A stretch of DNA of 64,000 bases from Massilia sp. UMI-21 (GTDB lineage: Bacteria > Pseudomonadota > Gammaproteobacteria > Burkholderiales > Burkholderiaceae_D): the NCBI GenBank assembly GCA_015277795.1, contig CP063848.1, forward strand, positions 372,001 through 436,000. Direction: 5' to 3'. The translations under genes were made by a program, and so were the position numbers. Of the stretch, positions 1 to 8,097 are shown in pieces (the stretch's first letter is position 1; each line of letters opens with the position of its first letter). A model generated the notes under the pieces. That model saw only the letters and a list, made by a program, of their open reading frames with translations. It ran no database searches and was not told where the DNA came from.

Positions 1-276
1 TACAAGGCCTATAAATTGTCGCTGAACGGCAAGCCGGCCCCGGTGATCAACGGCCTCACCGGCGACCAGCGCTTCTACATGGGCTGGGGCCAGGTGTGGC
101 GCTCGAAGATGCGCGAGCCGGCCCAGATCGCCCAGGTCAAGACCGATCCGCACTCGCCGGGCCAGTTCCGCGCCAACGGCACGCTGAAGAACCAGCCGGG
201 CTTCTACGAAGCCTTCGGCGTGAAGGAAGGCGACAAGATGTACCTGGCGCCGAAGGACCGCGTGATCATCTGGTAA
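1..276 (+). CDS. M13 family metallopeptidase, C-terminal fragment
   Basis: The gene enters from the left edge; only the last 91 codons are visible, in frame from base 1 and ending in TAA. The residues ending in KDRVIIW, with the preceding FGVKEGDKMYLAP segment, match the C-terminal end of neprilysin/PepO-type zinc endopeptidases, where a terminal tryptophan closes the catalytic domain. The HExxH zinc site would lie upstream, outside the window. Such enzymes are usually secreted to the periplasm and cleave oligopeptides. The stop codon lies inside a 14-bp tandem repeat. Family assignment is fairly safe; substrate is unknown. Confidence 0.85.
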   Translation, partial: YKAYKLSLNGKPAPVINGLTGDQRFYMGWGQVWRSKMREPAQIAQVKTDPHSPGQFRANGTLKNQPGFYEAFGVKEGDKMYLAPKDRVIIW

Positions 277-322
277 TGCGCATCTGGTAATGCGCATCTG
301 GTAATGCGCATCTGGTGATGCA
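268..322. repeat. 14-bp tandem repeat over the M13 stop codon
   Basis: The unit ATCTGGTAATGCGC occurs at 268-281, 282-295 and 296-309, followed by a degenerate fourth copy from 310. The first copy carries the last codons and the TAA stop of the metallopeptidase gene, so the repeat looks like slippage duplication of the gene end. Confidence 0.9.
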
Positions 323-352
323 TCTCCGGCAGGCATGGCTTGCCGGATGAAA

Positions 353-385
353 GAAAGGGCCGCGCACGCGGCCCTTTCTCGTTGC
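353..385 (+). terminator. Rho-independent terminator of the M13 peptidase gene
   Basis: An 11-bp perfect stem (353-363 with 368-378) has a 4-base loop and a short T-rich tail. It lies about 75 bases after the stop codon. The tail is weak, so efficiency is uncertain. Confidence 0.7.
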
Positions 386-394
386 TGACAGGCG

Positions 395-420
395 AAAAAA
401 AGCCCGGCAGTACCGGGCTT
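395..420 (-). terminator. Rho-independent terminator of the 456-2705 gene
   Basis: Read on the minus strand, the 7-bp stem AGCCCGG/CCGGGCT (401-407 with 413-419) is followed by a run of T (395-400). It lies 36 bases past the stop of the minus-strand gene. A near-copy sits after its paralogue. Confidence 0.85.
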
Positions 421-455
421 CGCATGCAGGCGGTGAGCCTGATTTCTGACGGTGC

Positions 456-2705
456 TCAGCGGGCGCGCGGAACGATGTCGAACTGTGGGCCGAGGCCGTA
501 GTTCGGTTTGACGGTGCGCGACATGAAGACCGACCAGGCGCGGGCGCCTTCAGTACCGCCGACATCGGCAGCATAGGCCAGGGCCGGCTGCATGTTCGAC
601 GGATAGCCTGTGGCCGCACTGGAGTAACCGGTCATCTCGCCTACTTTCAGGCCCAGTGCGCTCGCCATTGCCGTGCTGCCGCACAGCAGCTTGTTGAACG
701 CCGCACCCAGCTCGAGCTGGTTGCTGGCACCGAAGGCCTGGCCGATCGACTTGTACATAGGGCTGGTTTCGCTATCGCGGACCATCATCTTGTACATCGC
801 TCCTTTGATGTAGCAAGCGCCTTGGCCGACCATGCGCTGGATCGGGAACTTCGCCTTGTATTTCAGCAAAGTCGTGGCCTTGGTAAAACCGAGGTCGTGT
901 GCGTGACCGATCGCCGAGGTGAAGAAGTCATCCTGCCACGGGGCGATGCCGCGCCCGTTCTCATAGACGATGGCATAGCCGTTGACGAGCACGCCCAGCT
1001 GGTTGGCATTGGGATTGTTCGAATAGTTTTCGTTATACCAGTCGAGGTTACTGTCCAGGATGCGGTTGAAGTGCGCCTTCAGGCGGTCGTTGTCTGGCGT
1101 GATGTACGCCGCTTCGGCCAGCGTGCGCAATCCCCAGGCCTGGCCGCGGACCTGATCCGGTTTGAGCAGCCCTTTGATGTTTTCGCGGTAGCCCGGGTTC
1201 GAGCTGAACACGTTGTACATGCCCCAGAACTGCAGTTCTTCCAAGAAGAAATGGTCGCCAGTCAGGAGATAGGGCAGGTAGGCAAATCCCGGCTGGTGCG
1301 ACACGTCATGCTTGTACGGGGAAGTGCAGGCAGTGCTCGTGGCGCAGGTCGGGAATGCTTCCGAGCGCCTGCTGGTGGGATTGGTGGTGTCGCCCGGATG
1401 GCCCAGCACGGTCATGTACGGATAGTCGATCAGGCTGACCGGCTGGCCGGTCTTCTTGTCGCGGTAGTGGGCCGAATAGCTGCCTGCCAGTTCGGCCGTA
1501 CCGAGGGTGACGTCGCGTGCGCGGCGGTCCATGCTCAGCAGGTACATGGCTGCCCACTGGGGCATCAGGCCGATGTCGTCGCGGCCGCCAGTCTGCGGCA
1601 TGTAGCCCGCCGCCAAACCGGTGCCCATCGGCTCGGTCGCACTGCGTGCCCAATCCAGGGTGAGTGCATTCAGGGCGGCATCCGGAATCTGCAGCGAGCG
1701 GTCATAGTTCGGCAGCGCGCGGCTGTCGAGCAGGTAGGCGGTGTTATGCCGGACATTCACTTCCGGTGCAGCGCCATTCCACCAGAAGACCTTGCGCCAG
1801 CGGGCGTGATGGTAGTGCTGCATCGAGGGTTTGGCGTACATCACCTTGCCACCGACGAGAATCTCCGCGTTATAGGTAAAGTTGCGCGGCGCCGCTTCAT
1901 AGGCCCAATTGTTTTCGATGACGACGTCGACACGGGCTTTCTTGATCGCGTCATACCAGCGCACGGCAAAGCGTGCCGCCAGGTGCGGATGGGTAGCGCC
2001 GGTGCTGGTCTTGAGGGGCGCCGCCACATGCCATTCGTTGGCGGTCGAACCGCTCAGCCACGCTTTGGCCACCGTCTTGCGGATCAGCTCATCGGCCGAT
2101 GCGCTGTAGCGCACCCCGCCGATGGTCGCGTTGACCGATGCGTTGAAACCCGCGTTGAGCAGCGAGGCTGTGTTGCCGGCAGTGCCGGCGACCGCCGCGC
2201 CGCGGTTGAGTGTCATGGTGAGCACTTGCCTGGCGGCCAGCGAAGGCAGAACTGCCGAGATGATGGCATGGCGCACCGAACCGTCCGGATGGCGTGCCTT
2301 GACGTCGAGCTGCAGGGGCACGATAACGCCGCTGCCGAGGCGCCCGGACAGCGATGCATTCGCCGCGAGATGACCCGGGGCGAAAACCTGGCCGAACGTC
2401 ACCGGAACATTGCTTTGTGTGGATGACGAGGTGTTTTCGAAACGGACGTCGGTCACAGTGGCCGTGCTCGTGACCGGCGGAGGGCTGACTGGTCCTTCGT
2501 CCCGGCTTTTCGGAATATAAGCAGGGCTCGTCGTCGCTGGCGCCGTCGATGCGGTATCGGTAGGAGGCGTACCGGTGCGCACGGTAGTCCGGCTCTGCGG
2601 AATGTAGGTGCTGCCGGAGGTGTTTGCCGTTTGCTCGGCCTTCGCATTGCCGCCGAACCCAAGCAGGATCGCGCCGGCCAGGATGGTGGCTGTCTGGAAT
2701 TTCAT
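456..2705 (-). CDS. Secreted PcRGLX/YetA-like RIFT-barrel protein (paralogue 1)
   Basis: This is a protein of about 749 residues with a signal peptide (hydrophobic ILAGAILLGFGG, probable cleavage after AKA). Next comes a low-complexity linker carrying two YIP(Q/K)SR motifs. The domain that follows, from about residue 90, has the signature VPVTFGQVFAPGH and later RHPDGSVRHAII. That resembles the N-terminal RIFT-barrel domain of exo-rhamnogalacturonan-lyase-like PcRGLX/YetA proteins. The remaining ~500 residues are rich in W/Y/H and probably form a helical toroid. The start at 2705 was chosen because the signal peptide follows at once; an ATG at 2714 is possible. Substrate is unknown, but a carbohydrate is plausible. 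It has its own terminator and is a tandem paralogue of the gene at 3207-5423. Confidence 0.65.
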   Translation of the reverse strand: MKFQTATILAGAILLGFGGNAKAEQTANTSGSTYIPQSRTTVRTGTPPTDTASTAPATTSPAYIPKSRDEGPVSPPPVTSTATVTDVRFENTSSSTQSNVPVTFGQVFAPGHLAANASLSGRLGSGVIVPLQLDVKARHPDGSVRHAIISAVLPSLAARQVLTMTLNRGAAVAGTAGNTASLLNAGFNASVNATIGGVRYSASADELIRKTVAKAWLSGSTANEWHVAAPLKTSTGATHPHLAARFAVRWYDAIKKARVDVVIENNWAYEAAPRNFTYNAEILVGGKVMYAKPSMQHYHHARWRKVFWWNGAAPEVNVRHNTAYLLDSRALPNYDRSLQIPDAALNALTLDWARSATEPMGTGLAAGYMPQTGGRDDIGLMPQWAAMYLLSMDRRARDVTLGTAELAGSYSAHYRDKKTGQPVSLIDYPYMTVLGHPGDTTNPTSRRSEAFPTCATSTACTSPYKHDVSHQPGFAYLPYLLTGDHFFLEELQFWGMYNVFSSNPGYRENIKGLLKPDQVRGQAWGLRTLAEAAYITPDNDRLKAHFNRILDSNLDWYNENYSNNPNANQLGVLVNGYAIVYENGRGIAPWQDDFFTSAIGHAHDLGFTKATTLLKYKAKFPIQRMVGQGACYIKGAMYKMMVRDSETSPMYKSIGQAFGASNQLELGAAFNKLLCGSTAMASALGLKVGEMTGYSSAATGYPSNMQPALAYAADVGGTEGARAWSVFMSRTVKPNYGLGPQFDIVPRAR

Positions 2706-3142
2706 GGAGTGCATTGGACGTTTGATAGTGGGAAGCGGATATCACATACGGTCTGCCGGACCGGCAGGGGCCAGAGCAGCGACGCTGATAGATCGGGAGC
2801 AAGATGTGCTCCCAGAACCTCTTGATCATCGGATCACTTCTGTGTCTTTGTAGAAATTTATTAGGACACAGTTTTCGCAGAATATACGATGCGAACAGGA
2901 AAGTACATAACCAATCGTAAGAAAATTTGTCGTGCAATGCAGTTCTCCCTATGAAAGGGCGGAAGAAATTTTTTTTGAAGTTTCCCGATCGGCGCGCAAT
3001 GTCCCGGTAACTTGCGCTATCTTGTTGAATTTGCCATTAAGCTTGGCTTAGTGAAAGTTGACTTTCGGTAAGCAACATTTCATCGGCATTAATTTTGGAG
3101 AATAGATGAACAGCGCTGTCCTGCTCATGGAGGGTAGGGACG
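2706..3142. other. Intergenic region between the two paralogues
   Basis: About 440 bases with no convincing gene. It is AT-richer than its surroundings and must hold the promoter of the minus-strand gene at 456-2705. I saw no close sigma-70 or sigma-54 match. A short plus-strand frame at 3105-3209 was rejected. Confidence 0.6.
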
Positions 3143-3171
3143 AAAAAAAGCCCGGTACGGATACCGGGCTT
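3143..3171 (-). terminator. Rho-independent terminator of the 3207-5423 gene
   Basis: On the minus strand, AGCCCGGTAT pairs with ATACCGGGCT-type bases and is followed by seven T. Both stem and tail closely resemble the terminator at 395-420, so it was probably duplicated with the gene. Confidence 0.85.
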
Positions 3172-3206
3172 GCAGTGCGTCAGCCTTGTGCTGGCCGACG
3201 AGGCGT

Positions 3207-5423
3207 CTAGCGGGGCACGATGGCGAACTGCGGGTCGAGGCTGTAATTCGGCTTGACCGTGCGCGACATGAAAACTGTCCACGCCTTGGCGCCATCGGTA
3301 CCGCCGACATCGGCCGCATACGCCAGTGCCGGTTGCATATTCGATGGGAAACCAGTAGCGGAACTCGAGTAACCGGTCATCTCGCCCACCTTCAGCTTCA
3401 AGGCCGTCGCCATTTCCGCGCTGCCGCACAGGAGTTCATTGAACGCTGCACCCATCTCGAGTTCATTACTCGCACTGAATGCCTGGCCGATCGACGTGTA
3501 GAACGGGCTTGACGAGCTATCGCGTACCATCATCTCGTACATGGCGCCTTTGATGTAGCAGGCGCCTTGGCCGACCATGCGCTGGATCGGGAATGTTGCC
3601 TTGTATTTCAGCAAAGTCGTGGCCTTGGCAAAGCCGAGCTCATGTACATGGCCGACCGCCGAGGTGAAGAAGTCATCCTGCCACGGTGCGAGGCCACGTC
3701 CGCTCTCATAGACGATGGCATAGCCGTTGACGACCACACCCAGCTGGTTGGCATTGGGATTGTTCGGATAGTTCTCGTTATACCAGTCGAGGTTAGTGTC
3801 CAGGATACGGTTGAAGTGCTCCTTCAGGCGGTCGTTGTCTGGCGTGATGTACGCTGCTTCGGCCAGCGTGCGCATCCCCCAGGCCTGGCCGCGGACCTGA
3901 TCCGGCTTGAGCAGGCCTTTGATGTTTTCGCGGTAGCCCGGGTTCGAGCTGAACACGTTGTACATGCCCCAGAACTGCAGTTCTTCCAGGAAGAAATGGT
4001 CGCCAGTCAGGAGATAGGGCAGGTAGGCAAATGCCGGCTGGTGCGACACGTCATGTTTGTACGGGGAAGTACAGGCAGTGCTCGTGGCGCAGGTCGGGAA
4101 GGCTTCATACACTTTGGTTGCCGGGTTCTTGGTGTCGCCGGTGCGGCCCAGCACGGTCATGTATGGATAGTCGATCAGGCTGACCGGCTGCCCCGTCTGC
4201 TTGTCGCGGTAGTGGGCCGAGTAGCTGCCCGCCAGTTCGGCCGTACCGAGGGTGACGTCGCGTGCGCGGCGGTCCATGCTCAGCAGGTACATGGCTGCCC
4301 ACTGGGGCATCAGGCCGATGTCGCCGCGGCCGCCAGTCTGCGGCATGTAGCCCGCTGCCAAACCAGTGCCCATCGGCTCGGTCTTGCTACCGGCCCAGCG
4401 GGTCTGCAGCGCGTTCAGTGCCGTTTCCGGAATGCTCAGCGCCTGGTCGTAATTCGGCAGGGCGCGGCTGGCGATCAGGTAGCCGGTGTTGTGTTTGATG
4501 TTGACTTCCGGTGCCGTGCCGTTCCACCAGAACATCTTGCGCCAGCGTGCATGGTGATAGTGCTCCATTGCCGGTTTGCTATATGCGGTCTTGCCGCCCA
4601 CCAGGATCTGGGCGTCGTAGCTGAAATTCTGCGGCGCCGTTTCATAAGCCCAGTTGTTCTCGATGACGACATCGACCCGGGCTTTCTTGGCGGTTTCGTA
4701 CCAGCGTACCGAGAAGCGCGCGCTCAGGTGCGGGTGGGCGATACCCGCACTGTTCTTCAGTGGAGCGGAGACCTGCCATTCGTTGACCGTGGCGCCATTG
4801 AGCCACGCATCCGGGCTTGCTGCCTTCATCAACTCGTCGGCCGATACGCTGTAGGCGACGCCGTCGATGGTGGCATTGAACGACGCGGTGAAGCCGGCGT
4901 TGAGCAGCGAGGCAACGTTGCCGGCGGGATTCGCCACTGCGGCGCTGCGGTCGAGCGTCATGGTATGGACTTCGCCGGCGCCCAGCGAAGGAAGGACCGC
5001 CGAGATGACGGCGTGGCGCACCGAACCGTCCGGGTGTGTGGCCTTGACGTCCAGCTGCAGCGGAACGGTGGCGCCACTGTCGAGGCGGCCGACCAGTGAG
5101 GCCGTGGTCAGGAGATGCCCCGGTGCGAAGACCTGGGCGAAGGTGACCGGGACATTGGTCTGTGTTACCGAGGCGGTGCTTTCGAAGCGGATGCTGGTAA
5201 CGGTGCCCGCGGTCGTGTTGTTGTTGGTGTTCGACGCCGTGGTGCCGCGGCTCTGAGGAATATAGGTCGAGGTGCTGTTGCTGGTGCTCAGGAGGCGGGT
5301 GCCTTCCATGCTGCCAACCGGCGTATTCTCGACAGTTGAACTACCACCACAGCCCGCCAGGACTACGCCTGCCAGGGCGCTGGTTGCGATGTGAAGCTTC
5401 AGGGGTCGGATGGAATTTTTCAT
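3207..5423 (-). CDS. PcRGLX/YetA-like RIFT-barrel lipoprotein (paralogue 2)
   Basis: This is a 738-residue paralogue of the 456-2705 product; most of the sequence from the VPVTFAQVFAPGH motif to the C-terminus is nearly identical. The N-terminus differs: a lipoprotein signal ends in the lipobox LAGC with Cys25, so this copy should be lipid-anchored while paralogue 1 is released. One YIPQSR motif precedes the RIFT-like domain. The ATG at 5423 was chosen over an upstream frame extension because an AAGAG ribosome site lies seven bases before it and the signal peptide follows directly. Function is unknown; carbohydrate binding or lysis is an inference from the N-terminal domain only. Confidence 0.65.
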   Translation of the reverse strand: MKNSIRPLKLHIATSALAGVVLAGCGGSSTVENTPVGSMEGTRLLSTSNSTSTYIPQSRGTTASNTNNNTTAGTVTSIRFESTASVTQTNVPVTFAQVFAPGHLLTTASLVGRLDSGATVPLQLDVKATHPDGSVRHAVISAVLPSLGAGEVHTMTLDRSAAVANPAGNVASLLNAGFTASFNATIDGVAYSVSADELMKAASPDAWLNGATVNEWQVSAPLKNSAGIAHPHLSARFSVRWYETAKKARVDVVIENNWAYETAPQNFSYDAQILVGGKTAYSKPAMEHYHHARWRKMFWWNGTAPEVNIKHNTGYLIASRALPNYDQALSIPETALNALQTRWAGSKTEPMGTGLAAGYMPQTGGRGDIGLMPQWAAMYLLSMDRRARDVTLGTAELAGSYSAHYRDKQTGQPVSLIDYPYMTVLGRTGDTKNPATKVYEAFPTCATSTACTSPYKHDVSHQPAFAYLPYLLTGDHFFLEELQFWGMYNVFSSNPGYRENIKGLLKPDQVRGQAWGMRTLAEAAYITPDNDRLKEHFNRILDTNLDWYNENYPNNPNANQLGVVVNGYAIVYESGRGLAPWQDDFFTSAVGHVHELGFAKATTLLKYKATFPIQRMVGQGACYIKGAMYEMMVRDSSSSPFYTSIGQAFSASNELEMGAAFNELLCGSAEMATALKLKVGEMTGYSSSATGFPSNMQPALAYAADVGGTDGAKAWTVFMSRTVKPNYSLDPQFAIVPR

Positions 5424-5619
5424 TTGGTATCTCTTCAGGAATGCGGGGTATCGAGTACGCCCTGTCAGACCCAAAGATTACGCCAAGGAAAAATAAATTC
5501 CCAGAGGAATCACAAATTCCGTTCAGAAACTCTTCCTAATGCAACACAACATTATTCTATGTTTAACGAATATTATTCGGCAACCATCGTTTTTCCCCTT
5601 ATTTTTTGTAAATTTTAGG

Positions 5620-5654
5620 CAAAAAATAACACTGCCCGGCATATAGCCGGGCAG
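5620..5654 (-). terminator. Rho-independent terminator of the cytochrome gene
   Basis: A 9-bp perfect stem CTGCCCGGC/GCCGGGCAG (5632-5640 with 5646-5654) has loop ATATA. On the minus strand it is followed by a T-rich run. It lies 30 bases past the cytochrome stop codon. Confidence 0.85.
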
Positions 5655-5683
5655 GTCGATGGGATGGGAACTGCGGAGGGGAT

Positions 5684-6565
5684 TTATTTTGCAGAAGCAA
5701 TCATGAAGTCAACCGCTGCTTTCACGTCAGCATCCGGTGCGGTCGAACCGCCCTTGGGCGGCATGACGCCGGCCTTGCCCTGGAAGCCCTTGATGGCGTG
5801 CTCGTACAGCACGGCGTTGCCTTGCGCCAGGCGCGGTGCCCAGGCTGCCTTGTCGCCGACTTTCGGTGCACCGGCGATGCCGGCACCGTGGCAGGCCACG
5901 CAGGCGCTGTTATACAGGGTCTTGCCGGTATCGGCGGCTGCGACGGCCGGAGCTGCGGCAGGCGTCGCTGCAGGTGCGGGAGCGGCAGGAGCGGCGGCAG
6001 TCGGGGCTGGTGCGGCGGCAGCGGTGTCGGCGGCGGGAGTCGCTTCAGCCGGTGCTGCGGGTGCTGCCGGTTCCTTGAACGAGGCGCCGCTCTTGTTGGT
6101 CATGAACACCACGGCGCGTGCCACCTCGAGATCGTCCAGATCCGGATTGCCGCCCTTGGCCGGCATGGCGCGAATGCCTTCGATCGCATGCTTGACGAGG
6201 GTGTCATAACCTTGGGAAATGCGCTGCGCCCAGCCAGCGTTGTCGCCGACTTTCGGAGCGCCGGCCGCGCCGCTGTCGTGGCAGGCTGCACACACGGCGG
6301 CGTACACCGCGTTGCCTGCCTGCAGAACCTTGGGAGCGTTGGCATCGACCAGGGTAAAGCCTTCTTCGGCAACCGGCTGCAGGCGCGCGGCAACGGCCTC
6401 TGCGCTCTGGCTGTCGGTACCGGCGCCGGTAAGGCGATCATTGGTGGCGAAAATCACGAGGAGGATAATGCCGATGACGATGACCAGGAAAAACCCCGCG
6501 ACCGCTGCAACCAGCTGCTTGGGGGTACGGATCACGGATTGGTGTTCGTTGTGTGCGTCGCTCAT
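5684..6565 (-). CDS. Membrane-anchored diheme cytochrome c5 family protein
   Basis: A 293-residue protein. Residues 17-40 form one membrane helix that anchors it to the inner membrane. Two class-I cytochrome c domains follow, each with a CxxCH heme site (Cys92-Cys95-His96 and Cys222-Cys225-His226). Methionine ligands are likely in the MPAKGG and MPPKGG motifs. A 45-residue Ala/Pro linker joins the domains. The fold suggests periplasmic electron transfer to a terminal oxidase or reductase; the partner is not visible. The start at 6565 has an AAGGAA ribosome site and gives a clean anchor; upstream in-frame codons encode nothing recognisable. It is monocistronic, with its own promoter candidate and terminator. 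Confidence 0.85.
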   Translation of the reverse strand: MSDAHNEHQSVIRTPKQLVAAVAGFFLVIVIGIILLVIFATNDRLTGAGTDSQSAEAVAARLQPVAEEGFTLVDANAPKVLQAGNAVYAAVCAACHDSGAAGAPKVGDNAGWAQRISQGYDTLVKHAIEGIRAMPAKGGNPDLDDLEVARAVVFMTNKSGASFKEPAAPAAPAEATPAADTAAAAPAPTAAAPAAPAPAATPAAAPAVAAADTGKTLYNSACVACHGAGIAGAPKVGDKAAWAPRLAQGNAVLYEHAIKGFQGKAGVMPPKGGSTAPDADVKAAVDFMIASAK

Positions 6566-6654
6566 GATTTCCTTAATTCTATTAAAAAAACCTGCCACTA
6601 CAGAAAAACTGGCACTACCGGCGCTTGCGACCAGATGCAATTCTGCAAATGCCC

Positions 6655-6670
6655 ATAATCGGCCGATTAT
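6655..6670. promoter_or_regulatory. Perfect 16-bp palindrome, candidate operator
   Basis: ATAATCGGCCGATTAT is a perfect inverted repeat. It overlaps the proposed -10 hexamer and start point of the cytochrome promoter, the position expected for a repressor site. Confidence 0.5.
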
Positions 6671-6694
6671 AGACGTAAAGCTGCCGAAATGTAA
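6666..6694 (-). promoter_or_regulatory. Sigma-70-type promoter of the cytochrome gene
   Basis: On the minus strand TTACAT (6694-6689) and a perfect TATAAT (6671-6666) are 17 bases apart. This would give a leader of about 95 bases before the ATG at 6565. Confidence 0.5.
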
Positions 6695-6725
6695 CGAAAT
6701 TCCTGAGCGCACGACGGCTTGCCCA

Positions 6726-6754
6726 TGGACGCGCACAGAGAAAGACTGTATCCT
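6726..6754 (+). promoter_or_regulatory. Promoter candidate of tRNA-Arg
   Basis: TGGACG and TATCCT are 17 bases apart, which places transcription start about ten bases before the tRNA. Confidence 0.4.
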
Positions 6755-6770
6755 TCGCTACGCCTCCAGT

Positions 6771-6846
6771 GCGGCTGTAGCTCAGTGGATAGAGTATTGG
6801 CCTCCGAAGCCAAGGGTCGTGGGTTCGATCCCCGCCAGCCGCGCCA
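6771..6846 (+). tRNA. tRNA-Arg (anticodon CCG)
   Basis: A 76-base cloverleaf. The acceptor stem GCGGCTG (6771-6777) pairs with CAGCCGC (6836-6842), discriminator G, and CCA is encoded at 6844-6846. The anticodon stem TTGGC/GCCAA encloses loop CTCCGAA with anticodon CCG at 6804-6806, reading CGG codons. The T-arm GGGTTCGATCCCC is canonical. No integrase gene and no second copy of the 3' end were noticed in the window, so there is no sign of an integrated element here. Confidence 0.97.
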
Positions 6847-6966
6847 CCAGATTCCCCCTGTAATTCCCCCGTCCAGATAACAGACCTGCCGCTTGCGGGC
6901 TTGCTTACGAGCAGCCGTGCGCTGTCGATCGCGCGTTGGCGAAGTACGCCAGGCGAAAGCGGCGTC

Positions 6967-7012
6967 CGCGTCGCTTCCAGCTCGAGGTGGTGGCCGAGCT
7001 GGCAGCGACGCG
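6967..7012. repeat. Long imperfect hairpin (about 18 bp per arm)
   Basis: Arms 6967-6984 and 6995-7012 pair with one mismatch around a 10-base loop. No T run follows on either strand, so it is not a standard terminator. It lies between tRNA-Arg and the 3' end of the acyltransferase gene. Confidence 0.7.
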
Positions 7013-7041
7013 CCAGGACAACTCCTGGCCTGGCAGGCCGC

Positions 7042-8097
7042 TCAGGTTTGTTGGAAGAGGGGGGCTGGCTGTTTTTGGTAGGGCGCTGCCTTGGTACCGA
7101 TCATGAAGCTGAACACACCTGGCATCGTCCGCATGGCCAGCATATGGATGAGCACAAGCAATGCCGTTGTCAGCACCGGGGACAGCACCCAATAGAGCGG
7201 ATACGGAACATGTGCTGCGAACGATTTGTAAACGATCGATATCGCCAGCAGCACTGGTGCATGGGCCAGGAACACGAAAAAGCTGAATTTGCTCATTTTG
7301 CCCAACCAGCGGCCGAAAGCGGTTGGCAGCAGCAAGGACGCAGCCGGCCAGATCAGCACCGGCGCAACCATGCGCAGGATATTTGTATTGGCGATGCGGA
7401 AGGCGATGACATAGGCGCATAGCCCCAGGAACAGCGCCAGGCACAGTGGCGCGTAGCGGTCGAGCGCGCGCAGATTCCATCCTCGCACCGCAGCCAGCCC
7501 TCCAACATAAAACACTGGCCACATCACGTCGCGCAGGACGAAGGAAGCGTCCAGATTAAATTGGTAGATCAAGACCACGATCCCTAACCCGTGGTAGGGC
7601 GCGTGACGCAGCAGCCAGCCAAGCAGCGGCGCTGCAATCATGAGTGCCACCAGATCGCGCAGGAAGTTCAGAGGATAGTTGATGGGGGCGCTGGTCAAGC
7701 CAAAGCCGGCGTCCAGCCAGCCTTTGCCGTCTTTCGGAACCATGTCGTTGGAGAGTGTTACCCCCAGTCCTTGCTGCAATGTCAGCGCCACGGCCAGCAG
7801 CCCTAGATTGAAGACAAGAAAAGGTACGACAATGGTGCGAAATTTCTTGCGTGCCAACTTTGCCGGGTTGAGATCAAGACCGGCGCGAAATAGCAGGAAA
7901 CCAGAGATGCAGGTCAACACCGGCACCGTCGTGCGAAAGACCGCGTGCTGAAAGAATGCCTTGAACAGGTCGAACGGATTGTTTGCAACTTCCGCGATTG
8001 GCACGTACGGAGGAGTATGCAAGAGCACGATACCGAAGATCATCAAAAAGCGTAGAAGCGCGATACGCTGGCTTAAAGAATTGTCGGCATCATTCAT
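7042..8097 (-). CDS. Acyltransferase-3 family membrane protein
   Basis: A 351-residue polytopic membrane protein with about ten hydrophobic segments. It opens with the family signature RIALLRFLMIFGIVLLH, which resembles the R...D/F...H start of OafA/NodX-type acyltransferases (Acyltransferase_3). Members transfer acetyl or succinyl groups to cell-surface glycans, so modification of a lipopolysaccharide or exopolysaccharide sugar is likely. The start at 8097 lies just after a GGAAATAAC stretch and gives the standard N-terminus; the longer frame up to 8304 adds a segment without membrane or family features. The gene is isolated and faces away from the polysaccharide block; whether it serves that polymer is unknown. 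Confidence 0.8.
   Translation of the reverse strand: MNDADNSLSQRIALLRFLMIFGIVLLHTPPYVPIAEVANNPFDLFKAFFQHAVFRTTVPVLTCISGFLLFRAGLDLNPAKLARKKFRTIVVPFLVFNLGLLAVALTLQQGLGVTLSNDMVPKDGKGWLDAGFGLTSAPINYPLNFLRDLVALMIAAPLLGWLLRHAPYHGLGIVVLIYQFNLDASFVLRDVMWPVFYVGGLAAVRGWNLRALDRYAPLCLALFLGLCAYVIAFRIANTNILRMVAPVLIWPAASLLLPTAFGRWLGKMSKFSFFVFLAHAPVLLAISIVYKSFAAHVPYPLYWVLSPVLTTALLVLIHMLAMRTMPGVFSFMIGTKAAPYQKQPAPLFQQT

Larger units (their letters stand above)
456..5423. repeat. Tandem gene duplication
   Basis: The two minus-strand genes share long blocks of near-identical DNA (for example around 1140-1320 and 3880-4060). Each ends in a similar GCCCGG hairpin terminator. Divergence is concentrated in the signal peptide and linker. 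Confidence 0.9.

Noticed and set aside
3105..3209. 34-codon plus-strand frame with a good ribosome site (TTTTGGAG)
   Set aside because: It runs through the minus-strand terminator and into the end of the opposite gene; no hydrophobic or conserved features.
6771..7012. tRNA-Arg as attachment site of an integrated element
   Set aside because: No integrase, no repeat of the tRNA 3' end noticed in the window, and flanking genes look chromosomal.
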